From an uncultured Lachnospiraceae bacterium (GTDB lineage Bacteria; Bacillota; Clostridia; Lachnospirales; Lachnospiraceae), in NCBI GenBank assembly GCA_910585075.1, contig CAJUED010000069.1, positions 1-17,533 on the forward strand: 17,533 nt of DNA, in the 5' to 3' direction. Below are positions 1 to 8,086 of this stretch, piece after piece. Numbering within the stretch: position 1 is the stretch's first letter; each line of letters opens with the position of its first letter. The notes beneath the pieces are model-generated. The model did not search any database and was not told where the DNA came from. It saw only the letters and a list, made by a program, of their open reading frames with translations. Made by a program: the position numbers and the translations under genes.

Positions 1-16
1 TTGTAACTTATTAACT

Positions 17-37
17 ATATAGCTCTTGTGGCTATAT
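17..37. repeat. Small inverted repeat upstream of the phosphatase gene
   Basis: ATATAGC (17-23) and GCTATAT (31-37) are perfect inverted arms around a 7-nt loop. They sit about 25 bp before the first start codon. They could be an operator or a leader hairpin. No convincing promoter pair could be assigned in the first 60 bases, although a TATACT-like box lies near 44-49. Confidence 0.4.
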
Positions 38-61
38 CATTATTATACTAGGAGATAAAAT

Positions 62-787
62 TTGAAGCTTTATTTAATCCGCCATGGGGAAAGCTATGGA
101 AATATAAAAGGGAAAATCATATCCACCACAGATTTTGAGCTGACGGAAAAGGGCATTCTTCAGTCCCGCCGCCTGGGCCAGTCGCTCCGCACCAAACTGG
201 CAGGGGAGTCCACAGGAGCCTCCTATGGAAAATCCATAGCAGTTTACTGCAGCTCACTTGCAAGAGCCAGGCAGACCTTGGTTGAAATCCTGCAGTCTAT
301 CGGGCGGGAGGACCTTGAAATTACAGAGACCCCCTGTCTGAAAGAAATGGATTTGGGCTTGCTGGAGGGAATGTCCTGGGAAGACCGCCGCAAGAACTAT
401 CCCGAAATCGATTTGGATGAGAAATTATCGTTTCTGAATGCTCCCGGCGGCGAGTCTTATCAGACTGTGAAACAAAGATGCAAAGCCTTTGCGGAAAATT
501 ATCTGGAAAAAAGTAATGTGGAAAATATAATCGTTGTATCTCACGGCATTACCTTGAGAATATTGACAAATATGCTTTTAGGCCGCCCGGATGAAGACAT
601 CAATTTTTTAAATTGGATGGAAAATACCGCACTGACAGAGCTTGTCCGTGAAAAGGAAAGTCCTTCCTATCAGCTTGTGCGGCTCAACGACTATTCCCAT
701 CTCAAGGAGCTTCAAACTCCCGGATATGAAAATTGGGGGCTGTTTGCAAAACGTAATTATGTGGAAGGGGATTACCCCATTGCGTAA
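62..787 (+). CDS. Histidine phosphatase family protein (phosphoglycerate mutase-like)
   Basis: This 241-residue protein belongs to the histidine phosphatase superfamily, soluble enzymes that remove phosphate from small metabolites or phosphoproteins through a phosphohistidine intermediate. The N-terminal RHGES motif carries the catalytic His8. A second active-site His is at about residue 161 in VVSHGITLR. YCSSLARARQT near 62-72 gives the conserved phosphate-binding Arg, and KEMDLGLLEG near 94-103 the acid region. The length fits the family. The start is a TTG with AGGAG at 50-54, 7 nt upstream. A NUDIX hydrolase follows after 9 bp on the same strand, so the two are probably co-transcribed and may both act on phosphorylated small molecules. 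The substrate cannot be told from sequence. Confidence 0.9.
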   Translation: MKLYLIRHGESYGNIKGKIISTTDFELTEKGILQSRRLGQSLRTKLAGESTGASYGKSIAVYCSSLARARQTLVEILQSIGREDLEITETPCLKEMDLGLLEGMSWEDRRKNYPEIDLDEKLSFLNAPGGESYQTVKQRCKAFAENYLEKSNVENIIVVSHGITLRILTNMLLGRPDEDINFLNWMENTALTELVREKESPSYQLVRLNDYSHLKELQTPGYENWGLFAKRNYVEGDYPIA

Positions 788-808
788 ACGCCCGAAATGA
801 GGATTAAA

Positions 809-1339
809 ATGCGTATACTATTTGAAATGGATAAAAAAGATTATATTCCTGGTGGAAGCGTTTTTCGCAGGCCTTCTGCAAGAGCTATCATTATTAAAGA
901 CGGAAAAGTAGCAATGGTTCACAGCAAGAAATATCATTATTATAAATTTCCGGGCGGCGGCATAGAGGCTGCCGAAAGCATCAAAGAGGCTTTGATAAGA
1001 GAGGTCGCAGAGGAATCAGGATTATGTGTGATTGAAAATTCCATTCGGGAATACGGACAGGTCCGCCGGATTCAGAAGGGCTCAAAAGAGGATATCTTTA
1101 TACAGGATAATTATTATTTCCTGTGCCAGGTGAAGGAAAATTTAAAGCCGCAGCATTTAGACAAATATGAAGCGGAGGAGGGCTTCACCCTTGAGTTTGT
1201 TGAGCCGCAGCTTGCGATAAAGGTGAACAGGGAGACTATATTGGATGATTTCAGACAGGTGATGCTGGAACGGGAGGCTCTTGTATTGGAATTGCTGATA
1301 CAGGAAGGTATCGTTTCCGCATTTCAAAGTAAATTGTAA
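809..1339 (+). CDS. NUDIX hydrolase
   Basis: This gene encodes a NUDIX-fold pyrophosphohydrolase, a family that cleaves nucleoside diphosphates linked to another moiety using Mg2+ or Mn2+. The NUDIX box is complete at roughly residues 50-75: a Gly-rich turn after YKFPGGG, then Glu seven positions after the box's first Gly, then REVAEESGL. The chosen start is the ATG at 809, because GAGG at 799-802 is 6 nt before it. The ATG at 797 has no ribosome binding site, and the ATG at 827 is a third possibility. The protein is about 176 residues, normal for the family. It lies directly downstream of the histidine phosphatase, and a terminator follows. The substrate is unknown. Confidence 0.88.
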   Translation: MRILFEMDKKDYIPGGSVFRRPSARAIIIKDGKVAMVHSKKYHYYKFPGGGIEAAESIKEALIREVAEESGLCVIENSIREYGQVRRIQKGSKEDIFIQDNYYFLCQVKENLKPQHLDKYEAEEGFTLEFVEPQLAIKVNRETILDDFRQVMLEREALVLELLIQEGIVSAFQSKL

Positions 1340-1397
1340 TAAAGATTATTGTTGCTAAAAAAGACATCCATACGAAAGTGATTTCATTAAAGAGTAA

Positions 1398-1436
1398 AAA
1401 ATCCGCGCTTCCTTTTTATCAGAAGCTGCGGATTTT
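1398..1436. terminator. Bidirectional intrinsic terminator
   Basis: AAAATCCGCGCTTC (1398-1411) pairs with GAAGC-T-GCGGATTTT (1422-1436) with one bulged T and a 10-nt loop. The outer A/T pairs give a short U-run on the plus strand and six U on the minus strand. It can end the phosphatase-NUDIX transcript and also the convergent deacetylase transcript. Confidence 0.8.
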
Positions 1437-1489
1437 CTGTATCAATAAGCCGGCTCGCATGACAGCGTTTGATTTTCCACTGAGCAAAT

Positions 1490-2068
1490 CTAATTCTTAA
1501 TCTGTCGTCCTTCATGGTTCATATGATAATTGTCCTTATAAATCAATTCGGAAATCGGCACAAACGAATATCCCTCGTTTTTCAGCGTGGCAATCAGAGT
1601 ATCCAAGGCTTGGGCTGTGTATTTTGCCCCATTATGGCAAAGTACGATCGAGCCATTTCCGAGATGCTTGTGCTGGGTAACGGTTTTGATGATGGAATCC
1701 ACGCCATAGTCCTTCCAGTCCAGAGAATCCACATCCCATTGAATGGTATAATATCCGCAATCCTTCGCCACATTTACCACCGCATTATCATAGTCCCCAT
1801 AAGGCGGCCTGAATAAAAACATATCATAGCCGGTCAGTTCCTGCACCTTGGTGTGCACCTGCATCAATTCTTCTTTTTTCTCCTCATCGGAAAGTTGACT
1901 CATATTCTTATGATTTTCGCTATGATTACCTAAGTCGTGCCCGGCGGCAAGAATCGCTTTCACGTCGTCCGGATAGCTCTCCACCCATCCGCCGGTCATA
2001 AAGAAGGTCACATGGACATCATGCTTTTTCAAAATCTCAAGAATTTTGGCCGTATCTTCATTCCCCCA
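1490..2068 (-). pseudogene. 3' fragment of an interrupted PdaB-like polysaccharide deacetylase
   Basis: This is the C-terminal two-thirds of a NodB-fold polysaccharide deacetylase. It contains motif 2 (HSENH), motif 3 (RPPYG), motif 4 (DVDSLDW) and motif 5 (IVLCH). It lacks motif 1 with the catalytic Asp. Reading upstream in frame gives WGNEDTAKILEILKKHD, preceded by a stop codon only five codons beyond GNED, so the normal N terminus is absent here. The missing part (signal anchor plus SFDAAWGN) is at 16213-16492. Joining the two at the shared 10-bp core gives 849 in-frame nucleotides, a 282-residue protein. There is no plausible native start in this fragment; the only nearby one is a TTG at 2032 without a ribosome binding site. 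Family knowledge: PdaB-type deacetylases act on spore cortex or cell-wall peptidoglycan outside the membrane. Confidence 0.92.
2059..2068. repeat. Left attachment-site core (direct repeat copy 1)
   Basis: CATTCCCCCA is identical to the copy at 16213-16222. To its left lies the deacetylase 3' part; to its right lies element DNA. On the coding strand it reads TGGGGGAATG, encoding the W-G-N of the deacetylase motif-1 region. Confidence 0.85.
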
Positions 2069-2081
2069 GGAGAATTATTTC

Positions 2082-2091
2082 TTGATGGAAA
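2082..2091. repeat. Left terminal inverted arm of the element
   Basis: TTGATGGAAA lies 13 bp inside the left core and is the exact inverse of TTTCCATCAA at 16198-16207, 5 bp inside the right core. The similarity continues weakly inward (AAGG versus GG after the arm). In a circularised element the two arms flank the core symmetrically with a 28-bp spacer, as expected for recombinase binding half-sites. Confidence 0.6.
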
Positions 2092-2155
2092 AGGGGGAAG
2101 CTTAAATCATTTCTCACAGCCTCCCCACCACTGCTTTTAAAATATTTTCTTTCCA

Positions 2156-2184
2156 TTGACACAAAGCTCCCTGATAGATAAACT
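2156..2184 (+). promoter_or_regulatory. Sigma-A-type promoter for the PH-like protein and permease
   Basis: TTGACA at 2156-2161 is a perfect -35 box. It is followed after 17 bp by TAAACT at 2179-2184 as a -10 box. Transcription would start near 2191, giving a leader of about 30 nt before the ATG at 2223. The promoter lies inside the element, so the left-end genes do not need a host promoter. Confidence 0.65.
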
Positions 2185-2222
2185 AAAAATAACATACAGA
2201 ATGAAAAAGAAAGGTTTTTCCA

Positions 2223-2528
2223 ATGAGCAATATAAATGACAGAAGAATCCGCTTTACCGGCCGGTCCGTAGAGTACAAAAAAGGATTCAAGTGGCTTCCC
2301 GTGCCTTATGATGAAATCATTCATGCATACATGCGCATAGAGGAAGTTAACAGTAAAATGTGCTGCGGCACAGCAAACTTTAACATGCATTTTCTCATGC
2401 TGAAAACCCGCTCCGGGGAACTGCTGAAAATACCCACCACCTCCAGGGCCATCACAGAACAGATGCTGGAGCATCTGCGTGGGGTAAATTCCAATATTGA
2501 GATAGGATATAAGAAAAATGTGGACTGA
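2223..2528 (+). CDS. Small PH-like domain protein of unknown function
   Basis: This is a 101-residue soluble protein with no signal peptide or membrane segment. The alternating pattern (IRFTGRSVEYKKGF, then WLPVPYDEIIHAYMRIEEV, then HFLMLKTRSGELLKIP, then a C-terminal amphipathic helix EQMLEHLRGVN) fits a compact beta-sheet capped by one helix, like bacterial PH-like domains. This is a fold guess from pattern, not a match to a named family. The start is well supported: GAAAGG at 2209-2214 is 8 nt before the ATG. It overlaps the permease gene by 11 bp, so the two are probably translated together and may work together. Confidence 0.7.
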   Translation: MSNINDRRIRFTGRSVEYKKGFKWLPVPYDEIIHAYMRIEEVNSKMCCGTANFNMHFLMLKTRSGELLKIPTTSRAITEQMLEHLRGVNSNIEIGYKKNVD

Positions 2529-3633
2529 CATCATGAAAAGAATCAAAAAGGAACCTGTTTTGGCAGTTTCCGCCCTTTGCATGTTTTTATCCATGCTTTT
2601 GGTACCGCCCTCCGGTGCATACATAAGTTACATTGATTTTCGCGTTCTGGCCCTTCTGTTTTGTCTGATGGCAGTGGTGGCAGGATTACAGCGCCACGGC
2701 CTTTTTGTCCGGATGGCCCGTCATATGCTGACCGGGAAGAAGGGTCTTCGGGCGTTATTTCTTCTGCTAATTCTTCTCCCCTTTTTCTCATCTATGCTGG
2801 TGACAAATGATGTGGCGCTGATTACCTTTGTGCCCTTTGCCGTCCTTGTCCTGACACTGACCGGACAGCAACGGTCCATGATATTTGTCATTGTCATGCA
2901 GACGGTTGCCGCCAATCTGGGCAGTATGGCCACACCTGTGGGGAATCCGCAGAATCTGTATCTTTATTCCCACTATCACCTGTCTCCGGGGGACTTTTTC
3001 GGCGCTGTCCTGCCTTATGCTGCTCTTAGCCTTCCTCTGCTTGCCGGCAGTGTATTGCTGTGTCCGAAAAAGGAAGTGTCCGTCTCCCTTCCGGAAAATG
3101 ACACTTCCCTGGACAAAAAGAAAATCTTTCTTTATCTTGTATTATTTGCGCTCTGCCTGCTCTCCGTATTTCATGTGTTTCATTATGGCCTTCTGCTGGC
3201 CATTGTATGTCTGGCACTGTTTCTTGCCGACAGGAATCTGTACGGCGCCATGGACTACGGCCTTCTGCTGACCTTTGTCTGCTTTTTTATCTTCGCCGGG
3301 AATATCGGCTCCGTCAGCAGCGTAAAGGCTCTCCTCCAAAATCTCCTGGCAGACCGCCCACTGCTCACCTCCGCCCTGGCAAGTCAGGTTATCAGCAATG
3401 TACCTGCAGCCGTTCTTCTGTCAAATTTTACGGACCACTGGAAAGCGCTGCTTCTGGGCACAGATATCGGGGGCCTTGGAACTCCAATCGCTTCTTTAGC
3501 AAGCCTGATTTCCTTCCGTCTGTATATGAAGACCGACGGGGCTTCGGCGGGAAAATATCTGGGCTGGTTTTCCCTTGTAAATTTCGGTGGGCTGGGGCTG
3601 TTTTTGCTCTTGGCCTTCTGCCTCGGCTGTTAG
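2518..3633 (+). CDS. ArsB/NhaD/SLC13-type anion permease
   Basis: This is a 371-residue polytopic membrane protein with about ten hydrophobic segments. It belongs to the ion transporter superfamily that includes ArsB, NhaD and the citrate/SLC13 permeases. Diagnostic segments are TNDVALITFVPF (residues 96-107) and NLGSMATPVGNPQN (133-146) in the first half, with inverted-repeat counterparts SNVPAAVLLSNF and GTDIGGLGTPIASLASL in the second half. It is somewhat shorter than the usual 400-430 residues. Start choice is open between ATG 2518 (AGGA at 2504-2507) and ATG 2533. Its substrate could be an inorganic or organic anion. It converges on the recombinase gene with only 4 bp between stop codons and no visible terminator. 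Whether it serves the sugar operon of the same element is unknown. Confidence 0.82.
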   Translation: MWTDIMKRIKKEPVLAVSALCMFLSMLLVPPSGAYISYIDFRVLALLFCLMAVVAGLQRHGLFVRMARHMLTGKKGLRALFLLLILLPFFSSMLVTNDVALITFVPFAVLVLTLTGQQRSMIFVIVMQTVAANLGSMATPVGNPQNLYLYSHYHLSPGDFFGAVLPYAALSLPLLAGSVLLCPKKEVSVSLPENDTSLDKKKIFLYLVLFALCLLSVFHVFHYGLLLAIVCLALFLADRNLYGAMDYGLLLTFVCFFIFAGNIGSVSSVKALLQNLLADRPLLTSALASQVISNVPAAVLLSNFTDHWKALLLGTDIGGLGTPIASLASLISFRLYMKTDGASAGKYLGWFSLVNFGGLGLFLLLAFCLGC

Positions 3634-3637
3634 CACT

Positions 3638-5278
3638 TTAGGGGAGCGGCGTGGTAATTTCCTCCGGCTCCTCTGAAAAACGATAGACAATCCTTACACT
3701 GCCTTCATAAACATAAATCATGGAAATCATCTCCGTCACTATCTCCCTGTCAAGGCTGTCTAACGGTTCATACCGAAGCAGCCTTTCTATCCATGGATTT
3801 TTCTCAGGCCTTCCATCTTCCGCCCCTTGACCGGCACAGGCAATCTGCTTTTTCAAAAGGGAAATCTGCGCCTCATATTTCCCTTTATATTTCAAATAAT
3901 CTTCCCTTGTAATGATTTGGTCAGAGTAATCCTCATAAGCCTGATCGATCTTCCTCCCAAACCGTTTCATTTCCATCCGGCATCGGGATATATCTATCGT
4001 AGAAACAGACGTCTCTTTTTTTTGCTTCTCCTTTTCCTCCTTAACCAGCCTGTCAATATTCTTTACTGATTTTATGAGCAGATTCAAATCCGCCAGCACG
4101 GTTTTTGTAAGCTCCCGCTCTGTAATATTGTGAATGGTACAGAGCTTTTTTCCACAGCGGTTATAGCTTCCGCAGTTAAAAAAGGTTGTATTTTTTCGGC
4201 TGATTTTCACCATGGCGCGACCGCAGTCACCGCATTTCAAAAGCCCGGCAAACAGATGCACATTACCGTTAAGGCTGGTCTGTCTTGTGTTTCTTTGAAG
4301 CAGCATCTGGGTCTTTTCCCATGTGTCCCGGTCAATAATTGGCTGATGGGTGTTTTCCACCACAATCCACTGAGATTTTGGAAGGGCCACCGCATTTTTT
4401 TTACATACCTGCCGGAAACTTTTATTCTGAACCATATTTCCAAGATACATTTGGTTTTGCAGGATTCTTCGCACGGTGGAATACGTCCAGTAAGAAGTGG
4501 TCTCAAGGCGTTTTCCGTTATGATAATTCAGGCCGCATCTCTTTTTATATTCGGAAGGACAGGGAATGTTTTCCTCATTCAGTACTCTGGCAATTGTGTT
4601 CTGTCCCATCCCGCTTAAGTACATGGAAAAAATGCGCCTCACAATGTTGGCGGCATACTCGTCCGTTACCAGTACATTCCGATTGTCAGCCGATTTTTTA
4701 TACCCAAAGCAGGCAAAAGCGCCGATAAACTGTCCCTGCGCCTGCTTTGCCCTGAAGGTGGAGCGGACCTTTTTGGATATGTCCTTCGGGTAAAAACCGT
4801 TGAACATGTTTCTCACGTCAATCATCATATCTTCGCCTGCGTCAATATCATAATATTGTCTGTCCACACCATCATTTACCGCGATAAAACGGACTTTTTT
4901 CCTGGGAAAGTATTCATTGATATATTCCGAAACCTTTGGCATGTTTCTGCCAAGTCTTGACAAATCCTTGACCACAACGCACCGTATCTTCTTACCCTCT
5001 ATGTCCCTTAACATCCTCTGAAAATTTGGGCGCAGAAAATTTGTGCCCGTATAACCGTCATCCACATAAATATCATACAGGCACAAATCCTTTTGTCCCT
5101 CTACAAATTCCGTCAGCATCAGCTTTTGGTGGGCCACGCTAAGGCTCTCATCCTTATCGCCATCCTCCTTAGAGAGACGGATATACAATGCCGTGGGCAG
5201 TCCCAGGCCGCTTCCCTTTCTTTCCCCTTCATTCATTGCACTGCCCACAGCCTTTTCGCTTACGATTATCATTATCAC
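3638..5278 (-). CDS. Large serine recombinase (TnpX/TndX-like integrase)
   Basis: This 546-residue site-specific recombinase is the likely integrase/excisionase of the element. An N-terminal resolvase domain (about residues 29-170) has the catalytic Ser36 in ALYIRLSKEDG, followed by VDDGYTGTNF and VVVKDLSRLGRN, the conserved Arg-rich active-site segment. A recombinase DNA-binding domain follows (about 190-310). Next are a zinc ribbon with paired cysteines (KCGDCG and later FNCGSYNRCGKKLC), a Lys/Glu-rich coiled coil, and a C-terminal strand-rich tail (IVTEMISMIYVYEG). All family parts are present, so it looks intact. Possible starts are GTG 5278, ATG 5272 and ATG 5236; none has a strong ribosome binding site. 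The start overlaps the upstream small ORF by 50 bp, which suggests translational coupling. It points toward the left attachment site, 1.6 kb away. Confidence 0.93.
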   Translation of the reverse strand: MIMIIVSEKAVGSAMNEGERKGSGLGLPTALYIRLSKEDGDKDESLSVAHQKLMLTEFVEGQKDLCLYDIYVDDGYTGTNFLRPNFQRMLRDIEGKKIRCVVVKDLSRLGRNMPKVSEYINEYFPRKKVRFIAVNDGVDRQYYDIDAGEDMMIDVRNMFNGFYPKDISKKVRSTFRAKQAQGQFIGAFACFGYKKSADNRNVLVTDEYAANIVRRIFSMYLSGMGQNTIARVLNEENIPCPSEYKKRCGLNYHNGKRLETTSYWTYSTVRRILQNQMYLGNMVQNKSFRQVCKKNAVALPKSQWIVVENTHQPIIDRDTWEKTQMLLQRNTRQTSLNGNVHLFAGLLKCGDCGRAMVKISRKNTTFFNCGSYNRCGKKLCTIHNITERELTKTVLADLNLLIKSVKNIDRLVKEEKEKQKKETSVSTIDISRCRMEMKRFGRKIDQAYEDYSDQIITREDYLKYKGKYEAQISLLKKQIACAGQGAEDGRPEKNPWIERLLRYEPLDSLDREIVTEMISMIYVYEGSVRIVYRFSEEPEEITTPLP

Positions 5279-5543
5279 TCTCTGATGTTTCCTGTTTTTT
5301 ATATCCTTCTCTTATGTAATGGCGGATGATGCGCCTGACCAGCTCCTCTCTGTCGCACAGGCCCTGGTACTCCCTGATAACGGTATCGTTTTTTGTCATT
5401 TCCCACATTCCATCAGCTTCTTGTCTTCTCATCGAAGACTGTTTTCCACTATATATATGCAGTGGGCATCCTTCAAAATAACATATCTCCTGGCTTTCTC
5501 TACAGTGCTTCCCTCCCGGCACCGGCCTAGTAACCCACTTCAA
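5229..5543 (-). CDS. Small Cys-containing protein preceding the recombinase, unknown function
   Basis: This is a 104-residue protein of no recognised family. It has three cysteines in a short N-terminal stretch (C14-x6-C21-x4-C26, within HCRESQEICYFEGCPLH). A basic, helical segment near residues 68-88 (DREELVRRIIRHYIREGYK) could bind DNA or the recombinase. Its 3' end overlaps the recombinase gene by 50 bp in another frame. The start is uncertain: TTG at 5543 is the longest form and has a poor ribosome binding site, and internal ATGs (from about residue 38) are alternatives. Its position suggests a directionality factor or regulator for the recombinase, but nothing in the sequence proves that. 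Confidence 0.55.
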   Translation of the reverse strand: MKWVTRPVPGGKHCRESQEICYFEGCPLHIYSGKQSSMRRQEADGMWEMTKNDTVIREYQGLCDREELVRRIIRHYIREGYKKQETSESDNDNRKRKGCGQCNE

Positions 5544-5604
5544 AGCCCTTGTGCAAATTTATGCAGGAACTTCAATAGCAGAGTAACGAGCCGTGTTTGG
5601 AGAT

Positions 5605-6693
5605 TCAATCCCGCCATCTATGGGTGCCTCCATCCCCTGTGTCCAATTTCCCTCCGCAGGTCCTTCGGATGTTTTGTCCCAGAAGCAATACGCCTCCCGC
5701 CATTGCCGGACAAACCCAGGTGGCAAACCGGAAAATCAATATGGGGGAGGCTGCCGTTATCGAGTCGGTAAAACAGGTAAAAAATAAGAGAAAAACAAAT
5801 TCCAGCGCGCCTGCCCCGGAAGGGGTAGGAATCACGCCGGCAAGCATAAACGCAACTGCCATAACAAGCACACATTCCCTAATTGTCAAATCAATTTTCC
5901 CTCCAATCAGAAAAGAGGGAATCAAATAAAACAGCACAAGTTTTCCTGTCTGCAATAAAATCACGCTTACCATTTTTTGCTTCCGCCCAAGAATATTCTT
6001 TCCGCAGCTGTTTAAAAGCAAAATCTGCTCTTTCCATTTTTCAAAATTTTCTTCCCGGGACTTTATTTTGGAGGACAACCGGTCTACAATCCATAACAGT
6101 CCCTTTGTCACCTTCAAGGACAAGGCAACGCACAAAAAAAATGAGATAATTAATATGGTAATCAGACATCCTGCTGCCATGAAGGTCCTGTATTCCCTGC
6201 ATAGGAATCTCGCTGCTTCCTTATGACTCAGGTAAATAAATCCCACCACGCCAAGCAGCATAACCGCCGTTCTTTTCATTACATATTGAATCATCGTCAG
6301 AACTGTGGCGCTGCCCGTCTCCATATCTTTTTTATGCAGATAATGAATTTCCGCAAAACCGGATCCGTTCCCCAAGGTGGTCAGCCGATAAAACTCGCAG
6401 ACCAGAGCAATAAAGACACCGTCACGGACACGGGCCCCGTTTTCCGGGGCCACCGCTCTCATCATCGTAAAAATTGTCATCCCCTCAAGCCAATATCCCA
6501 GAAAGGCAAGGACGATACTGCATAAAAGCTCCTGCCCCGTAACGCTGCGCACTTCCTTTGCAATCTCGGAAAGGGTATCCCGGTAAAAAATCAGAGCGAT
6601 AGCTAAAAGAAGCAGCAACACGCCTTTTACCGCCGTCCTTCTTACAGAAGCCTGCGGCTTATCCTTTTCAGGCTTTGGGTTTATAGTTCTCAT
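5605..6693 (-). CDS. Flippase-like / lysylphosphatidylglycerol synthase TM-region family protein
   Basis: This 362-residue integral membrane protein resembles the UPF0104 / MprF flippase-domain family. In MprF this domain translocates aminoacylated phospholipids; stand-alone members often sit with glycolipid enzymes. About eight hydrophobic segments are visible. Conserved landmarks are FYRLTTLGNGSGFAEI (101-116) and GVIPTPSGAGALEFVF (286-301), the family's Pro/Gly-rich motif. There is no C-terminal aminoacyl-transferase domain, so it is only the membrane part. It overlaps the radical SAM gene by 26 bp, so the two form an operon and probably share a pathway, perhaps modification and movement of a lipid. 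A 61-bp gap separates it from the recombinase partner ORF in the same orientation. Confidence 0.85.
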   Translation of the reverse strand: MRTINPKPEKDKPQASVRRTAVKGVLLLLLAIALIFYRDTLSEIAKEVRSVTGQELLCSIVLAFLGYWLEGMTIFTMMRAVAPENGARVRDGVFIALVCEFYRLTTLGNGSGFAEIHYLHKKDMETGSATVLTMIQYVMKRTAVMLLGVVGFIYLSHKEAARFLCREYRTFMAAGCLITILIISFFLCVALSLKVTKGLLWIVDRLSSKIKSREENFEKWKEQILLLNSCGKNILGRKQKMVSVILLQTGKLVLFYLIPSFLIGGKIDLTIRECVLVMAVAFMLAGVIPTPSGAGALEFVFLLFFTCFTDSITAASPILIFRFATWVCPAMAGGVLLLGQNIRRTCGGKLDTGDGGTHRWRD

Positions 6694-8068
6694 AACTGCT
6701 CTTTCTATGGGACTCCTGTTGCCATATCTCGTCGGCTACGGCCGCCCATTCCTTTGCATATCCATGGCATTTTCCACATAAATGCTCCACACTCTCGGGA
6801 GACTGCAAATCTGTGGATTTGGCCCCTGTTTCCTTCACCATACGATCCAGAATTTCCGGGTTTTCCAGCATAGGGCATGGGCGCAGATGGTTCTCATTAA
6901 AGGGCTGATTATCCCGGTAAGCCATAAACAGCGGCTGCTTTAATATTTCCAGCAAAGTATGCGTCCAGATGTTCGCACCGGAATAATGGATAAATACGCA
7001 GGGCTCCGCATCCCCGTTTGCATTGATATGGAAATAGTTCCTGCCCCCTGCAATACAGCCGCCTACAAATTCACCGTCATTTTGGAAGTCCATTGTAAAC
7101 AGCCCTTTGCCAGTGGTCATATTCCTGATATCCCTTACCCGCTGCTTCATATACACCCGCTGTTCCATAGTGGGCAGAAGCTCCATTGCCGCGTCATTTC
7201 CTACCGGCATATAATGAAAATACAACGCATATCTGCACCCTTTATCCACAAGAAGGTCAATAAACGCATCGCTTGTAACCGTCTCAATATTTTTTGAGGT
7301 GTAGCAGATGGAGGTGCCAAAAATCAGTCCGTTACTCAGCAGCAAGTCCATAGCGCGCAAAACCTTTCCGTATACACCGCCGCCCCGGCGCAGGTCGTTG
7401 ACCTCCTCAAATCCCTCCAGGCTGATTGCCAGATACAGGTTTCCCACTTTCTTCATTTCTTTGCAAAAATCTTCATCCACCAAAGTTCCATTGGTATATG
7501 CCAGAAAAGCGCAGTCGTTGTGCTTTTCGCAGAGCCTTATCACATCCGCCTTTCTCACCAGAGGTTCGCCCCCTGTAAACATATAAAAGTAGATGCCCAA
7601 CTCCTTGCCCTGGTTGATTACATTGTCCATTTCATCAAAGGTCAAATTCAGCCGGTTTCCGTATTCCGCAGCCCAGCAGCCGGTGCAGTGCAGATTACAG
7701 GCGCTGGTGGGATCCATCAAAATCAGCCAGGGTACATTACACTGATGCACCTCCCGCATTTTGCGGATTGTCTTCGTTCCATGGAAAAAGGCTTCAAATC
7801 CTAAGTTCAGTGCGGTGGTCTTTAATACGTGAGGGTCAACTTCCGTCAAAATTCTGCGAATATATTGGTTCAAAGTGCCTTCTTTGTCGCAAATCATTTT
7901 TTTCGCCTTCTCATAATCCACATCCAGCTTTTCGCCCTTCATATAATTCTGCATCAGATCCATCAGTCTGTTTACATCTTTTTCCCAATCCTTGTCCGTA
8001 TTTTTCAGTGCAACATCAATGGCTTTGCCAAAAGCCGCTCTCCCTGCCTTGTGTGTCATTTCACTCAT
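6668..8068 (-). CDS. Radical SAM/SPASM domain enzyme
   Basis: This is a 466-residue radical S-adenosylmethionine enzyme. The SAM-binding 4Fe-4S cluster motif C-x3-C-x2-C is at residues 124, 128 and 131 (SACNLHCTGCWA), followed by FTGGEPL (164-170). The C-terminal half has extra cysteines (338, 357, 398, 431, 434), including CIAGGRNYFHINANGDAEPC, a typical SPASM arrangement for auxiliary Fe-S clusters. About 110 N-terminal residues precede the core and are helical and charged. The start ATG at 8068 has AAGG just before it and GGAAGG further up; ATG four codons in is an alternative. Its partner is the overlapping flippase-like gene. The substrate is unknown. A peptide precursor is not visible nearby, so lipid or small-molecule modification is as likely as RiPP maturation. 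Confidence 0.9.
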   Translation of the reverse strand: MSEMTHKAGRAAFGKAIDVALKNTDKDWEKDVNRLMDLMQNYMKGEKLDVDYEKAKKMICDKEGTLNQYIRRILTEVDPHVLKTTALNLGFEAFFHGTKTIRKMREVHQCNVPWLILMDPTSACNLHCTGCWAAEYGNRLNLTFDEMDNVINQGKELGIYFYMFTGGEPLVRKADVIRLCEKHNDCAFLAYTNGTLVDEDFCKEMKKVGNLYLAISLEGFEEVNDLRRGGGVYGKVLRAMDLLLSNGLIFGTSICYTSKNIETVTSDAFIDLLVDKGCRYALYFHYMPVGNDAAMELLPTMEQRVYMKQRVRDIRNMTTGKGLFTMDFQNDGEFVGGCIAGGRNYFHINANGDAEPCVFIHYSGANIWTHTLLEILKQPLFMAYRDNQPFNENHLRPCPMLENPEILDRMVKETGAKSTDLQSPESVEHLCGKCHGYAKEWAAVADEIWQQESHRKSSYENYKPKA

Positions 8069-8086
8069 CCTTCGTACCTTCCTTTC

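Noticed and set aside
1490..2032. 180-codon frame as a self-standing deacetylase gene
   Set aside because: It starts at a TTG with no ribosome binding site, lacks motif 1 and the anchor, and its missing part is found at 16213-16492; it is a gene fragment.
2058..2624. 188-codon minus-strand frame across the left end of the element
   Set aside because: It runs opposite the PH-like gene and its clear promoter and ribosome binding site, and its protein has no family features; it is a shadow frame.
4130..4618. 162-codon plus-strand frame inside the recombinase gene
   Set aside because: It lies antisense to strongly conserved recombinase domains and shows no protein-like pattern of its own.
3634..5604. 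The recombinase as a small nested insertion between permease and flippase genes
   Set aside because: No direct repeats were found near 3634 and 5544-5604, and neighbouring genes look intact. It is not excluded, but the outer boundaries explain the recombinase better.
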